DNA of 36,578 nucleotides from Lachnospiraceae bacterium (GCA_014804355.1 JAAUZY010000032.1:33397-69974), one strand, 5' to 3'; counted from the stretch's first letter, positions 1 through 9,515 are shown. Program-made: numbers and translations. Notes: generated by a model not told the origin, from the letters alone.

Positions 1-575
1 TTCCATCCAAGCAAAAGCCCGGCTGCAGCCATCAGCTTAATGTCTCCTCCGCCGATGCCACGCCCCTTAGTAACCAAATGAACAATATAGAGAAAACCAC
101 TGACAATAAGGAAGCCGACTGCATAGTCAAGCCAATCAGCATAGTCTGTCACTATGCGAATCAGCCCCAATGCCAGTATAAAGACGTTGATCCCAACAGG
201 GATCTCGTAAGTGCGAAAGTCGATCACGCTTAAGGCGATCAACGCAGATGCAAGCAGCGCATAAAGTAGGGCTTCCACGCTTATACCATACACCGCAAAC
301 ACGATGCAGTAGAGCACTCCGTTCAGCAGCTCAATGAGAGGATACTGAACGGAGATCTTCTGTTTACAACTGCGACACTTTCCCCTAAGACACAGGTAAC
401 TGAATACCGGCACGAGATCGTACCATTTCAGCTGATACCCGCAATTCATACAGTGTGACCGTATTTTAACGATATTCTCCTGTTTCGGAATACGGAAGAT
501 GCAGACATTCAAGAAGCTGCCGATCACGATCCCGTAGAGGAATATGATTATGTAGAGCATTATTGCGGGTAGCAT
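1..575 (-). CDS. pilD: Prepilin peptidase (type IV leader peptidase), 3' end cut by window edge
   Basis: Membrane aspartic protease (family A24A) that removes the leader of type IV prepilins and methylates the new N-terminus. About 191 residues are readable before the frame runs off the left edge, so the C-terminus is missing. The N-terminal cytoplasmic domain has two CxxC pairs (Cys42/45 and Cys67/70), the metal-binding signature of the bifunctional form. The two catalytic aspartates are visible in S-V-I-D-F-R (Asp119) and G-G-G-D-I-K-L (Asp178), with hydrophobic segments between and around them. The start at 575 has AAGGA eight bases upstream; a second Met lies at codon 6. It follows the pilin gene by 37 bp in the same direction, so the two are probably co-transcribed. 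Identification is firm; only the missing C-terminus is unknown. Confidence 0.93.
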   Translation of the reverse strand, partial: MLPAIMLYIIIFLYGIVIGSFLNVCIFRIPKQENIVKIRSHCMNCGYQLKWYDLVPVFSYLCLRGKCRSCKQKISVQYPLIELLNGVLYCIVFAVYGISVEALLYALLASALIALSVIDFRTYEIPVGINVFILALGLIRIVTDYADWLDYAVGFLIVSGFLYIVHLVTKGRGIGGGDIKLMAAAGLLLGW

Positions 576-612
576 GTGTTGTGTCCTTTCGGGTTATTTT
601 ATTATAGTCAGA

Positions 613-1098
613 TTAGAATACCTTAGGATTAGATGCAGTTGTAGGTGTAGCTGTCTGAGATTCCATCCAACCAACAGCTGTTACTCTTAAAATCTTCGTG
701 GTAGGATCAGCCGACAGTGTAATTGTAGGCAAAGTACCACCCTTTAAGTATGTATTGGATGTCAGCTTAACATCATCAGGATCCATAGAAAGCTTAATCT
801 CATTTACAAGATCTGCCGTAGCAGCTGTTGTCACCAGCTTACCGTCAGTGGCGTTAAAGGTGAAAACTTCTCCACCAGAAGCTAACTTGCTTACTATCGC
901 CTCTTCAGCTGCAGACATTTTCAGAACGTTTGCAAATTCTGAGATAGACGTATTATCCTTCTGCAGTCTGGATTTCTCCACATATCTCAGATACTGGGGA
1001 GCCAATACACCGATCAGAACTGCCATGATCGCAACAACGATGATCAACTCTACAAGGGAGAAACCTTTGTTTGTTAATGTTTTCTGTTCTCTTTTCAT
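613..1098 (-). CDS. Type IV pilin-like prepilin
   Basis: Pilus subunit precursor of 161 residues. A short basic leader (residues 1-12) ends in Gly12, followed by the class III signal G|F-S-L-V-E with Phe at +1 and Glu at +5 (residue 17). The hydrophobic N-terminal helix spans about residues 13-36, and the rest is a small globular domain. It should be cut by the PilD encoded just downstream and assembled with PilC, encoded just upstream. AAGGAG lies nine bases before the ATG. The 104-bp gap to pilC holds an imperfect inverted repeat (1140-1147 with 1158-1165) that could set the pilin transcript apart from pilC. The globular part shows no assembly-specific motif, so major pilin, minor pilin or competence pseudopilin cannot be told apart from the sequence alone. 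Confidence 0.92.
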   Translation of the reverse strand: MKREQKTLTNKGFSLVELIIVVAIMAVLIGVLAPQYLRYVEKSRLQKDNTSISEFANVLKMSAAEEAIVSKLASGGEVFTFNATDGKLVTTAATADLVNEIKLSMDPDDVKLTSNTYLKGGTLPTITLSADPTTKILRVTAVGWMESQTATPTTASNPKVF

Positions 1099-1202
1099 GT
1101 TTACATTCTCCTTCTTTCTATAAATGATAATTTTATCTTAAACGCTTCGCCCTACTCAAGCGCTTAATTCATATATAATATCGGCTGAGACATTTATTCA
1201 GA

Positions 1203-2417
1203 TTATATGTTGTCCAAAGCCTCATACATCTTCATCATCGGTGCCAGTACCGAACCGATCAGTACACCGACAATTCCCGCAAGAACAATGATGATCGCCG
1301 GCTCCATTACCGCCATCAGAGATTGTACCGCCATCTCCACTTCTTCATCATAATAGTCCGCCAGCTTATCCAGCATGTCCTCGATGGCACCGGACTCTTC
1401 ACCGATCCTGACCATATGATATACCATGGGCGGATACAGTCCGCAGTCTTCCAGCGGCTTGGAGAAAGGCACACCCAGACCAATCTGCTCCTTCGCGTCC
1501 ACCAGTGACTCTTTAAACCATATATTGGTCATTGTATTCGATACGATCTCTACAGCCTCCACCATCGGTACACCCGCTGCCATCAGGGTGCTCATGGTAC
1601 GCGCCATGGAAGATGCTGCAGATTTAATCGTCAGATCTTTCACGCCGGGAAGGACAATAGCGAGCTTACCAAATACATGCTTACCGGTATTGGTTCCTGC
1701 AAACGTCTTGAGCCCGAACACGAAAATCAGCACACCCGCTATGAGCAGGTACCACTTCGCCTTAATAAAATCACTTGCCACAAGAACCGCCTGGGTAATT
1801 GCCGGCAGCTCCGTATCCAATGTTTCAAACATAGACGAGTACTGCGGGATAACAAACACCAGCATGACGATAACTACTGCGATCGCCACCACCATAAGCA
1901 CGATCGGGTATATCATAGCTTTCTTGACAAGCGCCTGCGTCTTACTGCTTCTCTCAAGCTGAGTTGCCACGCGGTCCAGAGATGTGTCCAGACTGCCGGA
2001 AGCCTCGCCGGCTGCCACCATGTTCACCATGATGCCCGGGAAGATCTTCGGGAACTGCGCCAACGACTCCGCCAACGGCTCACCCTTCTCCATGCTGGCC
2101 CTGACTTCCTGCAGCGCCTTCCTCAGCTTGCTGTTCTCCGTCTGTTCGCAGAGCATCTTCATCGCTTCCAGAATGCTGACTCCCGCTCTTGTCATACTCA
2201 CGAACTGACGGCAGAACACGCTCAGGTCTCTCATCGTGGGTTTGCCGCCGATCTCAATATTAATATCCTTGGTCAATGCATTCTGCTCTGAGATGTTGAC
2301 TACTGTCAGATTCTGTCTTTTTAATTCCGCTCTTGCCGCGCCTACAGAGTCGGCATCTATACTTCCCTTCGAAGTTTTACCGGCTTTATCAATCACCTCA
2401 TATCCATAAACTGCCAT
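1203..2417 (-). CDS. pilC: Type IV pilus inner-membrane platform protein PilC (GspF family)
   Basis: Polytopic platform protein that couples the assembly ATPases to pilin insertion. The 404-residue product has two T2SF repeats (about residues 67-190 and 270-392), each followed by hydrophobic segments near 170-190, 222-240 and 373-393. This is the usual GspF/PilC layout and length. The start at 2417 is preferred because AGAGG lies seven bases upstream and the family normally begins M-A-x-Y-x-Y. A longer frame starting at 2480 would add 21 residues unlike the family. A candidate promoter lies at 2508-2535. Pilin and pilD follow in the same direction. The retraction ATPase PilT is encoded about 7 kb away on the same strand, but no PilB gene is seen in the window. 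Confidence 0.95.
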   Translation of the reverse strand: MAVYGYEVIDKAGKTSKGSIDADSVGAARAELKRQNLTVVNISEQNALTKDINIEIGGKPTMRDLSVFCRQFVSMTRAGVSILEAMKMLCEQTENSKLRKALQEVRASMEKGEPLAESLAQFPKIFPGIMVNMVAAGEASGSLDTSLDRVATQLERSSKTQALVKKAMIYPIVLMVVAIAVVIVMLVFVIPQYSSMFETLDTELPAITQAVLVASDFIKAKWYLLIAGVLIFVFGLKTFAGTNTGKHVFGKLAIVLPGVKDLTIKSAASSMARTMSTLMAAGVPMVEAVEIVSNTMTNIWFKESLVDAKEQIGLGVPFSKPLEDCGLYPPMVYHMVRIGEESGAIEDMLDKLADYYDEEVEMAVQSLMAVMEPAIIIVLAGIVGVLIGSVLAPMMKMYEALDNI

Positions 2418-2507
2418 TTTACGACCTCTTTCCGAACCTATGTATACTACTTTTATAATCTGCTGTCGGGCATTCCTCAACCCTTCAACAAATTTCTCTC
2501 ACTTTGT

Positions 2508-2535
2508 ATTTTATCACATTTGTCTATCTTTTCAA
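2508..2535 (-). promoter_or_regulatory. Candidate sigma-A promoter for pilC-pilin-pilD
   Basis: On the minus strand, TTGAAA (2530-2535) and TAAAAT (2508-2513) are separated by 16 bases, about 90 bp before the pilC start. The fit to a vegetative promoter is good apart from the slightly short spacer. It lies in the 172-bp gap after the LTA-synthase-like gene, which shows no clear terminator, so read-through is also possible. Confidence 0.5.
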
Positions 2536-2589
2536 GTCTTTTCGGTATTCTTTTGTTGATAATTGTAAATTTTTCTTTCAGTTGGGGGA

Positions 2590-4491
2590 TTACGGCTCAT
2601 CTATGACCGGCTTCCAGATATCCCTGCCGATCCCCTCTCCATATAGAATATCATACTGCACAGCCCTGAAATGACTGAGTGCCCGAAGTTGTTGTGTGGT
2701 GCACTGATACAGATCATTCCCCGATGCATCCCGCATGATCTTTAAGGAATTCGTTTTAAAACAGGATCTTTCATAACGCAGTATCCGTGCCATATCAGAA
2801 TCCGGCAGTCCTGCATAATCAATCAGCGTCTGCGGCAGATAATACATGCTTTCTCCCGAAAAACCCACCTCATCCCGTGAAAAATTGCTCCACAGAATGA
2901 CCGGCGTTGAATACAGGCGCTCAACCGTCTCTCTGTCCTCCCCGCCAAGTCCAATCGCCTCCAGCACATCTGTGGAAAAATTGGGACAATGATCCCCAAA
3001 CATCAACAGAACCGTAGGCCGGTCAACCCCTGAAAAGTAGTCTGCCAGCTGCGAAAACGCCTGATTCGCCAAATAAATGCCATTGACATAATTGACCAGT
3101 GCGTCATAGTCCTCTGTGCCAAGTTCCGTTCCCCTGACCGAAATCGTAACGGGGTAATTATAATCTACAGCCGGCGCCGCCGTATAATCCAGCACCCTTC
3201 CATGATTCGCCATGGACACTGCCCATATGAACTTAGGACTGCCACTCTCCTCTTCTGCCTCTGCAATGATCTGCTTTGCCAGTGATTCATCCGAAATATA
3301 GCGCGTATAGATATCTTTATACTTCATGCCCTCCTCAAAAATAATCTTATCAAATCCCATGGCATCATACACGACATCGCGGCTGTAAAACCAGCCGTAA
3401 TAGGGATGTATCGCCACAGTCTCATAATCCAGCCCATTAAAATAATCCGCCAGAGAAGGGAGCTTGCGCCCCTGCAGTTGTGCATAAATGGAATCACCGC
3501 GGTAGTATTTCGTATTCAGTCCGGTCAAAAACTCCATCTCCGGACTCACCGTACCTCCCCCATAAACGTTGGTCGTCTGATAACCGGTAATACATCTGTC
3601 TGCAAGCTCTTTATAGGGTGCCATGGGATCCTGTGAAAACGTGATCTGATCCGTATCTATATTGTCTATATTCCACCACGACTCATTCATAATAACGATC
3701 ACATTCGGATAGACCTCCCTGTCCACTGCCTCTTTCAGTGCTTCCTGAGAGAGAAGGAAATCATAGCTTTCTTCTACCCGCTCAACACTGATCGCAGAAA
3801 GACTGTCATTTTGCAGAAAACGGTATAACACATACATGTCAGTCTCTGGCGTAAGCGGTCCAATTTCATCGACCACATATCTCGCCCCCAAAAAATAATT
3901 TGTATAGAAAAACAGTGCAGCGCACATACAAATACCGCCCAGCAGTCTCGCACATACCATAATCTTGTAGTGATGACGCGGGATGGTTTCACTCTCCTTA
4001 CTCGCCCTTCTCCCAAACCACTCCAGCATAAACCCTGCTCCGGAAAAAAGAATGAAAATACCTGCCAGCATCACAAGCCAGCGGTTTAGCTCAAAACGAA
4101 AATAACCGAGTGCCATACCGGCTGCCTCCGTCAGCCTCAGATCGTCCAGCCTGAGCAGTTCTCTTCGGTTTATGTATTTGATATAACTGGCATGTGTCAG
4201 AAGAAACAAAAATGCAGACATGACCAGTGTACTTACTCCGGCATGCAGGGTAAGGCAGTAAAGCATGGCAAACGTCATGCCCATGACGATACCCTCAAAA
4301 ATATAGGGAGCCTTTAAATTGTTATCGTAAAGAAATGAAAAAAAGGATTGTTCCGGACGAATAATATAATAATCCATCATATACGGGATATAAACAGCAT
4401 ATATGACAGCCAGTCCGATCAAAAAAATAAGGTACAGTACTCTTCTCTTCCTATTAAGGATATCAGCCCTTTGCATATCAATCTTTTTCAT
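2590..4491 (-). CDS. LTA-synthase-like membrane phosphotransferase/sulfatase-fold protein, copy 1
   Basis: Membrane enzyme of the alkaline-phosphatase/sulfatase superfamily resembling lipoteichoic acid synthase (LtaS) and phosphoglycerol transferases. The 633-residue product has about five N-terminal membrane segments within residues 18-200, then an extracellular domain. Visible motifs are N-E-S-W near residue 269 (metal ligand Glu), G-G-G-T at 311-314, where the Thr matches the catalytic nucleophile of LtaS, and F-G-D-H near 498-501. The likely role is transfer of a phosphoglycerol-type group to a cell-envelope glycopolymer; the substrate is unknown. The start at 4491 is chosen because AAGGA lies ten bases upstream, and the paralogue upstream starts at the matching place; an in-frame ATG at 4518 is the alternative. 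It lies 57 bp after the stop of a close paralogue, and the pair is a tandem duplication. Confidence 0.85.
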   Translation of the reverse strand: MKKIDMQRADILNRKRRVLYLIFLIGLAVIYAVYIPYMMDYYIIRPEQSFFSFLYDNNLKAPYIFEGIVMGMTFAMLYCLTLHAGVSTLVMSAFLFLLTHASYIKYINRRELLRLDDLRLTEAAGMALGYFRFELNRWLVMLAGIFILFSGAGFMLEWFGRRASKESETIPRHHYKIMVCARLLGGICMCAALFFYTNYFLGARYVVDEIGPLTPETDMYVLYRFLQNDSLSAISVERVEESYDFLLSQEALKEAVDREVYPNVIVIMNESWWNIDNIDTDQITFSQDPMAPYKELADRCITGYQTTNVYGGGTVSPEMEFLTGLNTKYYRGDSIYAQLQGRKLPSLADYFNGLDYETVAIHPYYGWFYSRDVVYDAMGFDKIIFEEGMKYKDIYTRYISDESLAKQIIAEAEEESGSPKFIWAVSMANHGRVLDYTAAPAVDYNYPVTISVRGTELGTEDYDALVNYVNGIYLANQAFSQLADYFSGVDRPTVLLMFGDHCPNFSTDVLEAIGLGGEDRETVERLYSTPVILWSNFSRDEVGFSGESMYYLPQTLIDYAGLPDSDMARILRYERSCFKTNSLKIMRDASGNDLYQCTTQQLRALSHFRAVQYDILYGEGIGRDIWKPVIDEP

Positions 4492-4548
4492 ATCATTCTG
4501 TTCCTTCTGTGCTTTCATCCGCTTATGCCGTATCGATGCCGGTCTGTC

Positions 4549-6510
4549 TTACGTTCTGTCTATAATCGGCCGCCAGATGTCTCTGCCGATTACCTCTCCG
4601 TGCAGAATATCATACTGCACCACCTTAAAATGACTGAGTGCCTTAAGCTGTTCCTCGGTGCACTCATACAGGGCCTCCCCCGATGCATCCCGCACAAACC
4701 TCGGGGAATTGGTCTTAAAATAAGATCTTTCATACCGCAGGATCCGCATCATATCAGAGTCCGGCAGTCCCGCATAATCAATCAGCATCTGCGGCAGATA
4801 ATACATGCTCTCTCCCGAAAAGACCGGCTCCTCCCGGGAAAAATTGCTCCACACAATGACCGGCGTTGAATACAGGCGCTTCACCCTCTCTCCGTCGCCG
4901 CCCTCATCTTCCAGTCCAAATGCCTTCAACACAGCCGGAGTAAAAAGAGGGCAATGATCCCCGAACATTAATATTACCGTTGGCTGATCCGTCTCTGAAA
5001 AATAGTCTACAAGCTGCGAAAATGCCTGATTCGCCAGATATATGCCATTGACATAGTTGACCAGCGTGTCATAGTCATCTGTGTCAAGTTCCACTCCCCT
5101 GAGCTCCAGATCGATAGGGTAATCATAATCCGCCGCCGGCTCCGCTGTATAGTCCAATACCTCTTTATGATTCGCTATAGAAAGCGCCCATATAAACTCA
5201 GGTCCGCCGCTCTCCGTATCTATCTCGGCAATGATCTGCTTTGCAAGCGATTCGTCCGAAATATAGCGCGTATAGATATCCCTATACTGCATGTCTTCCT
5301 CAAAGATTATCCGGTCAAACCCCATGGCAGCATACGTGGTATCGCGATCGTAATACCAGCCGTAATAAGGATGTATCGCCACGGTCTCATAATCCAGCCC
5401 GTTAAAATAATCCACCAGAGAAGGCAGCTCGCGCCCCTGCACCGGTGCATAAGCGGAAGCAGCGCGATAGTATTTCGCATTCAGTCCGGTCAGAAACTCA
5501 ATTTCCGATCTCACCGTGCCTCCCCCGTAAACAGTGGATGTCAGGTAACCGGTGATACATCTGTCCTCAAGTTCTTTATAAGGTTCCATCGGATCCTGTG
5601 AGAAGGTGATCCGATCCGTCTGTATATTGTCCGTATCCCACCATGACTCATTCATAATAACGATCACATTCGGATAATTCGCCCCGTCTGCTGCCTCTTT
5701 CGGCGGCTCCTTAGAGAGCAGATAATCATAGCTTTCCTCTACCCGATCCACGCTGATCGTAGAAAGACTGTCATTTTGCAGAAAGCGGTATAACACATAC
5801 CGGTCCGTCTCAGGAACAAGCGGTTCGACCACATCGACCACATATCTCGCCCCCAGGAAATGATCCGTGTAAAGAACGATAGCTGCACACAGGCAGACAC
5901 ACCCCAGCATTCTTACGCATATCATGATCCTGCGATTACGACGGGAGTGATTTTCCTTTGCTGCATCCTGACCGTTTTCACTTTCCTCCTTCACATACGG
6001 GGCACCTTCACTCCCTTTCCATACTTTCCTTCCGAACCAATCCAGTACAAACCCTGCCCCGGCAAAAAGAACGAGCATACCCGCCAGCAGCACGAGCCAG
6101 CGGTTTAACGCAAAGCGAAAGTAGCCAAGCGCCATGCCTGCCGCCTCCGTCAGCCTCAGGTCATCCAGCTTGAGCAGTTCTTTTCTGTTTATGTATTTGA
6201 TATAACTGGCATGTGTCAGAATAAACAAGAGTACAGACACGATCAGCGTACTTACCCCGGCCTGCAAGGTAAGACAGTATAGCGCAGCAACCGCCATGCC
6301 TATGACGATGCTCTCAAACATATAGGGCGCTTTTAAAAAGTTATCATAAAAAAAAGAAAAATAGGATTGTTCCGGACGAACAATATAATAATCCATCAAG
6401 CACGGGATAAAAGCGCCATACATGACGACCAGTCCGATCAGAAGGAAAATGTACAGCACTTTTTCCTTCCTAATGCCGGTAACAATTGTGTTCATATTAA
6501 TTCTGTCCAT
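4549..6510 (-). CDS. LTA-synthase-like membrane phosphotransferase/sulfatase-fold protein, copy 2
   Basis: Paralogue of the gene immediately downstream, with the same architecture: about five membrane segments, then a sulfatase-fold domain with N-E-S-W near residue 288, catalytic G-G-G-T (Thr near 332) and F-G-D-H. The 653-residue product differs mainly by an insert of about 20 charged residues in the loop before the last membrane segment. The frame is open upstream to 6663, but the start at 6510 is preferred: AAAGGA sits ten bases upstream, the preceding 51 codons cross a terminator and promoter, and the paralogue begins at the same point. It is probably first in a two-gene operon. Keeping two intact copies suggests distinct acceptors or conditions, which is inference. 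The exact glycopolymer is unknown. Confidence 0.85.
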   Translation of the reverse strand: MDRINMNTIVTGIRKEKVLYIFLLIGLVVMYGAFIPCLMDYYIVRPEQSYFSFFYDNFLKAPYMFESIVIGMAVAALYCLTLQAGVSTLIVSVLLFILTHASYIKYINRKELLKLDDLRLTEAAGMALGYFRFALNRWLVLLAGMLVLFAGAGFVLDWFGRKVWKGSEGAPYVKEESENGQDAAKENHSRRNRRIMICVRMLGCVCLCAAIVLYTDHFLGARYVVDVVEPLVPETDRYVLYRFLQNDSLSTISVDRVEESYDYLLSKEPPKEAADGANYPNVIVIMNESWWDTDNIQTDRITFSQDPMEPYKELEDRCITGYLTSTVYGGGTVRSEIEFLTGLNAKYYRAASAYAPVQGRELPSLVDYFNGLDYETVAIHPYYGWYYDRDTTYAAMGFDRIIFEEDMQYRDIYTRYISDESLAKQIIAEIDTESGGPEFIWALSIANHKEVLDYTAEPAADYDYPIDLELRGVELDTDDYDTLVNYVNGIYLANQAFSQLVDYFSETDQPTVILMFGDHCPLFTPAVLKAFGLEDEGGDGERVKRLYSTPVIVWSNFSREEPVFSGESMYYLPQMLIDYAGLPDSDMMRILRYERSYFKTNSPRFVRDASGEALYECTEEQLKALSHFKVVQYDILHGEVIGRDIWRPIIDRT

Positions 6511-6573
6511 ATCATTCTGTTCCTTTGTGCTTTTATCTGTATCATGCCGTATCGATGCCGGTCTGTCGGGTAC

Positions 6574-6602
6574 AGTATACCACGGCTGTTGCGCAAAGTC
6601 AC
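6574..6602 (-). promoter_or_regulatory. Candidate promoter for the LTA-synthase-like pair
   Basis: On the minus strand, GTGACT (6597-6602) and TATACT (6574-6579) are 17 bases apart, just after the dprA terminator and about 64 bp before the start codon at 6510. The spacing is ideal and the -35 box is one base from TTGACT. Confidence 0.5.
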
Positions 6603-6610
6603 CAAATATC

Positions 6611-6640
6611 AAAAAGGCAATCTGCTCTGACTGCCTTTTT
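6611..6640 (-). terminator. Intrinsic terminator after dprA
   Basis: A perfect 9-bp stem (6611-6619 with 6632-6640) with a 12-base loop. On the minus strand the second arm ends in TTTTT and is followed by an AT-rich tail. It lies 34 bp after the dprA stop and separates the yifB-dprA operon from the LTA-synthase-like pair. Confidence 0.75.
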
Positions 6641-6673
6641 CGTTTTGCGCATTTCGGCTTCATGATGTCTGCG

Positions 6674-7792
6674 TTACATCTTTTTCACATAATAATTCCC
6701 GCCGACACGCCCGGCATAACCACCGGTACACAGCTCTAACAGTTCATGGCACAATTTCGGAACGGACATTTCTGCGCCGTACAGCGCCGCGTACTCCTGC
6801 CGGATCTGCTCCATGGACTTCGGCTGATAATCCAGCAGCTCAAGCAGCCTCCCCGGTATGCCCTCCGGTTTAAATAACACTTGTTGTTTGTATACTTCTG
6901 TGGCTCCGCACGCTGCTCCCAGCTCCTGCAGCATCTCCTGCGGAGACATCACCAGCGCCGCTCCCTGTCTGATCAGCCTGTTACAGCCCAGACTCAGAAG
7001 ATCCGTTGCCCTCCCGGGCAGGGCATAGACCTCCCGGCCCTGCTCCAGCGCCATATCCACGGTGATCAGCGTTCCACTGCGCTCCTTCGCCTCGATTACC
7101 AGCACCGCATCACACAAACCACTGATAATACGGTTCCTGGGAGGAAACAGAACCGCTCTGGGCGTAATACCCGGCGGATATTCGGAGCAGATACCGCCTG
7201 CACTGATCAGTTCCTCGTACAATGGTCTGTTTTCCGGCGGATAGCAGATATCCACGCCGCACCCCAGCACTCCCAGCGAGTAACCGCCTGACCGCAGCGC
7301 CGCCTGCTGACCGATCCCATCGATCCCCCTCGCCATGCCGCTGATAATCTGCACGCCTGCCTCCGCCAGCACTTCCCCAAACTGCCGTGCCATGCCCTTG
7401 CCATACTCCGAGCAGTTTCTGGCTCCTATAATGGCAACCGACGGTCTCGCATCCTCCGGAAGTCTGCCCACATAGTACAATGCGTACGGCGCATCCGGGA
7501 TCGTCGCCAGCCGCTTCGGGTATTCCGCTTCCCCGACTGTGACAAAGCCGATTCCGGCTGCAGTCAGCTTTGCATACTCCGCCTCCACATCGTAACCTTC
7601 TGTGTATGCCGTGATCTGCTCCGCCTTACTCCGGTATCTGGCGCTCAGTTTCTCTTCCAGTCTGCCCTGCACCGCCAATCCATAGATTTCCTCCGGCGTA
7701 CCGGCCTGTTCCAGCCTCTTAAGCACCCCTCTGCCGCCCATGCCCACTGCCTGATACAGCCAGTGCATATATGCTTTCTCCCGCTCCGTCAT
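6674..7792 (-). CDS. dprA: DNA-processing protein DprA (Smf)
   Basis: Binds incoming single-stranded DNA during natural transformation, protects it and loads RecA. The 372-residue product has an N-terminal helical/SAM-like part (about 1-85), the Rossmann-like DprA core with G-A-R-N-C-S-E-Y-G (123-131), S-G-M-A-R-G-I-D (151-158) and F-P-P-R-N-R-I-I-S-G (216-225), and a C-terminal winged-helix region (about 310-372). All hallmark motifs are intact and the length is usual. The ATG overlaps the yifB stop by four bases (ATGA), so translation is likely coupled. Pairing with yifB/comM and nearby pilus genes supports a DNA-uptake role, although dprA is also common in bacteria not known to be competent. 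Confidence 0.96.
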   Translation of the reverse strand: MTEREKAYMHWLYQAVGMGGRGVLKRLEQAGTPEEIYGLAVQGRLEEKLSARYRSKAEQITAYTEGYDVEAEYAKLTAAGIGFVTVGEAEYPKRLATIPDAPYALYYVGRLPEDARPSVAIIGARNCSEYGKGMARQFGEVLAEAGVQIISGMARGIDGIGQQAALRSGGYSLGVLGCGVDICYPPENRPLYEELISAGGICSEYPPGITPRAVLFPPRNRIISGLCDAVLVIEAKERSGTLITVDMALEQGREVYALPGRATDLLSLGCNRLIRQGAALVMSPQEMLQELGAACGATEVYKQQVLFKPEGIPGRLLELLDYQPKSMEQIRQEYAALYGAEMSVPKLCHELLELCTGGYAGRVGGNYYVKKM

Positions 7793-9381
7793 TGCAGCAC
7801 CTCCGTCTGTCTGTAGCAGACCGCTTCCGCCAGATGTTCCTCGCCGATCCGCTCACAGCCTGCCAGATCCGCTATGGTGCGCGCCACTTTCAGGACCTTA
7901 TGATACCCCCGCGCCGACATCTGCATAGTCACAAACATCTGTTCCATAAAACGCTGCTCGTTTTCCCCTAACACACAGTATCGCTCCACGTCCCCTGCTT
8001 TCATATCGGCATTAAACCGCGGTCCGGTATCCCGGAACCGTTCCGTCTGTATCTGTCTGGCGCGCATCACACGCTCTCTGATCTGCGCGCTGCTCTCCCC
8101 TACAGCAGGCGCCGCAATATGCTGAAACGCCACCGGCTGCGCCTGCACACAGATATCGATCCTGTCCAGAACAGGTCCCGACACCCGCCGCAGATAGCGT
8201 CTGACCTCGGACGGTGTGCATCGGCATCGCCCCATATCAGGGTAATATCCGCAAGGACAGGGATTCATGGCACCCACCAGCATGAAATCCGCAGGATAAA
8301 TATACGTCCCGTATGTTCTGGCGATCTGCACTTTCCGATCCTCCAATGGCTGTCTGAGGATATCCAGCGTCTCTCTCTTAAATTCCGGCAGTTCATCCAG
8401 AAAAAGCACACCTCTGTGCGCCAGACTGATGATTCCCGGTGTGGGAATCCGGCCACCGCCCACAAGTGCCTGCCCGGTGATCGTGTGATGAGGATTCAGA
8501 AACGGGCGTTCTTTCTTAAGCCCTGCCTCGGACCGCAGCAGACCGGAGATACTGTAGATGGAGGACACCTCCAGACTCTCCTCCGCCGAGAGGGGCGGAA
8601 GAATTGTGGGAATCCGGCTCGCCAGCATCGTCTTACCCGCTCCCGGCGGTCCTACGATCAGCAGATGGTGAAACCCCGCTGCCGCCACTTCCGCCGCTCT
8701 TTTCAAGCTTTCCTGCCCGCTGATATCTGCGAAGTCTTCTCTTCCGTCATGTTCCGATACGTTGTATGCTGGCCCCGGTTGTGACACATCGCCATGGACT
8801 CCATGCATCTGCACGCCGTTTTCCCCTTGTTCCATATTACCTTCTGCTCTCCTGCACTCCGCTGTCTGTCTTATACCGGTCAGTGTCTCTATAGCCTGCC
8901 GCATATCCGACACCCCAACGCTTTCCACCTGCTCCACAAGGGAGCCCTCCCACAGATTTTCCGCCGGCAGGATACACCTCCTGATTCCCCGCCGTGCCGC
9001 CTCCCGCACGATCGGAAGCACGCCCTTCACAGGCTTCACCTCTCCGGAAAGCCCCAGCTCCCCGATCAAAAGCGTATCCGTAGCAGCTTTCGCCGGAATT
9101 TTGGACAATGCCGTCATGATGCCTACCGCCACCGGCAGATCAAACATAGTGCCGCTCTTAGGGATATCCGCCGGTGAAAGATTCACATTAATGCTGACAG
9201 GCGGCAGCTCAACCCCTACATTCTTAAGCGCAACCTTGACTCTTTCTCTGGCTTCCCGCACCTCCGATCCCGGCAGACCTACGATCTGAAAACACGGAAG
9301 TCCCTGCGAGACATCTACTTCCACCTGAATCAGGCAGCTGCGGATGCCATAAAGTGTCCCTGATGTAATTGTACTGAACAA
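7789..9381 (-). CDS. comM: YifB/ComM-family Mg-chelatase-like AAA+ ATPase
   Basis: AAA+ ATPase of the YifB/ComM family; ComM is a branch-migration helicase acting during integration of transforming DNA. The 530-residue product has an N-terminal ChlI/Lon-protease-like domain (about 1-165), Walker A G-P-P-G-A-G-K-T (244-251), Walker B V-L-F-L-D-E-L-P (325-332), a cysteine-rich loop with N-P-C-P-C-G and C-R-C (about 373-388), and a C-terminal helical domain. The start is assigned to TTG at 9381: a full AAGGAGGT (9388-9395) sits six bases upstream, and family members begin just before the conserved Y/H-G-I segment. Longer ATG-initiated readings (for example from 9447) would place this ribosome site inside the coding region. 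A variable linker of about 45 residues lies between the domains. Confidence 0.94.
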   Translation of the reverse strand: MFSTITSGTLYGIRSCLIQVEVDVSQGLPCFQIVGLPGSEVREARERVKVALKNVGVELPPVSINVNLSPADIPKSGTMFDLPVAVGIMTALSKIPAKAATDTLLIGELGLSGEVKPVKGVLPIVREAARRGIRRCILPAENLWEGSLVEQVESVGVSDMRQAIETLTGIRQTAECRRAEGNMEQGENGVQMHGVHGDVSQPGPAYNVSEHDGREDFADISGQESLKRAAEVAAAGFHHLLIVGPPGAGKTMLASRIPTILPPLSAEESLEVSSIYSISGLLRSEAGLKKERPFLNPHHTITGQALVGGGRIPTPGIISLAHRGVLFLDELPEFKRETLDILRQPLEDRKVQIARTYGTYIYPADFMLVGAMNPCPCGYYPDMGRCRCTPSEVRRYLRRVSGPVLDRIDICVQAQPVAFQHIAAPAVGESSAQIRERVMRARQIQTERFRDTGPRFNADMKAGDVERYCVLGENEQRFMEQMFVTMQMSARGYHKVLKVARTIADLAGCERIGEEHLAEAVCYRQTEVLQ

Positions 9382-9515
9382 AACAATACCTCCTTCACAA
9401 TTCATAATGTCTGTCTCTGAAATCTTGCGGCGATACGCCTGAATCAATAGAATATCCGCAGACCGGCATAAAACTGCCTGCTGCTGATACGATCAGAATT
9501 ACAGATATTTTTTCC

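Noticed and set aside
2418..2480. N-terminal extension of PilC to an upstream start
   Set aside because: The extra 21 codons overlap the ribosome site of the 2417 start and do not match the family.
6511..6663. 51-codon extension of the second LTA-synthase-like protein
   Set aside because: It would be coded across an intrinsic terminator and a promoter, and the paralogue starts at the position matching 6510.
8119..8784. Open frame of 221 codons on the plus strand opposite yifB
   Set aside because: Antisense shadow of the conserved ATPase domain with no family signature.
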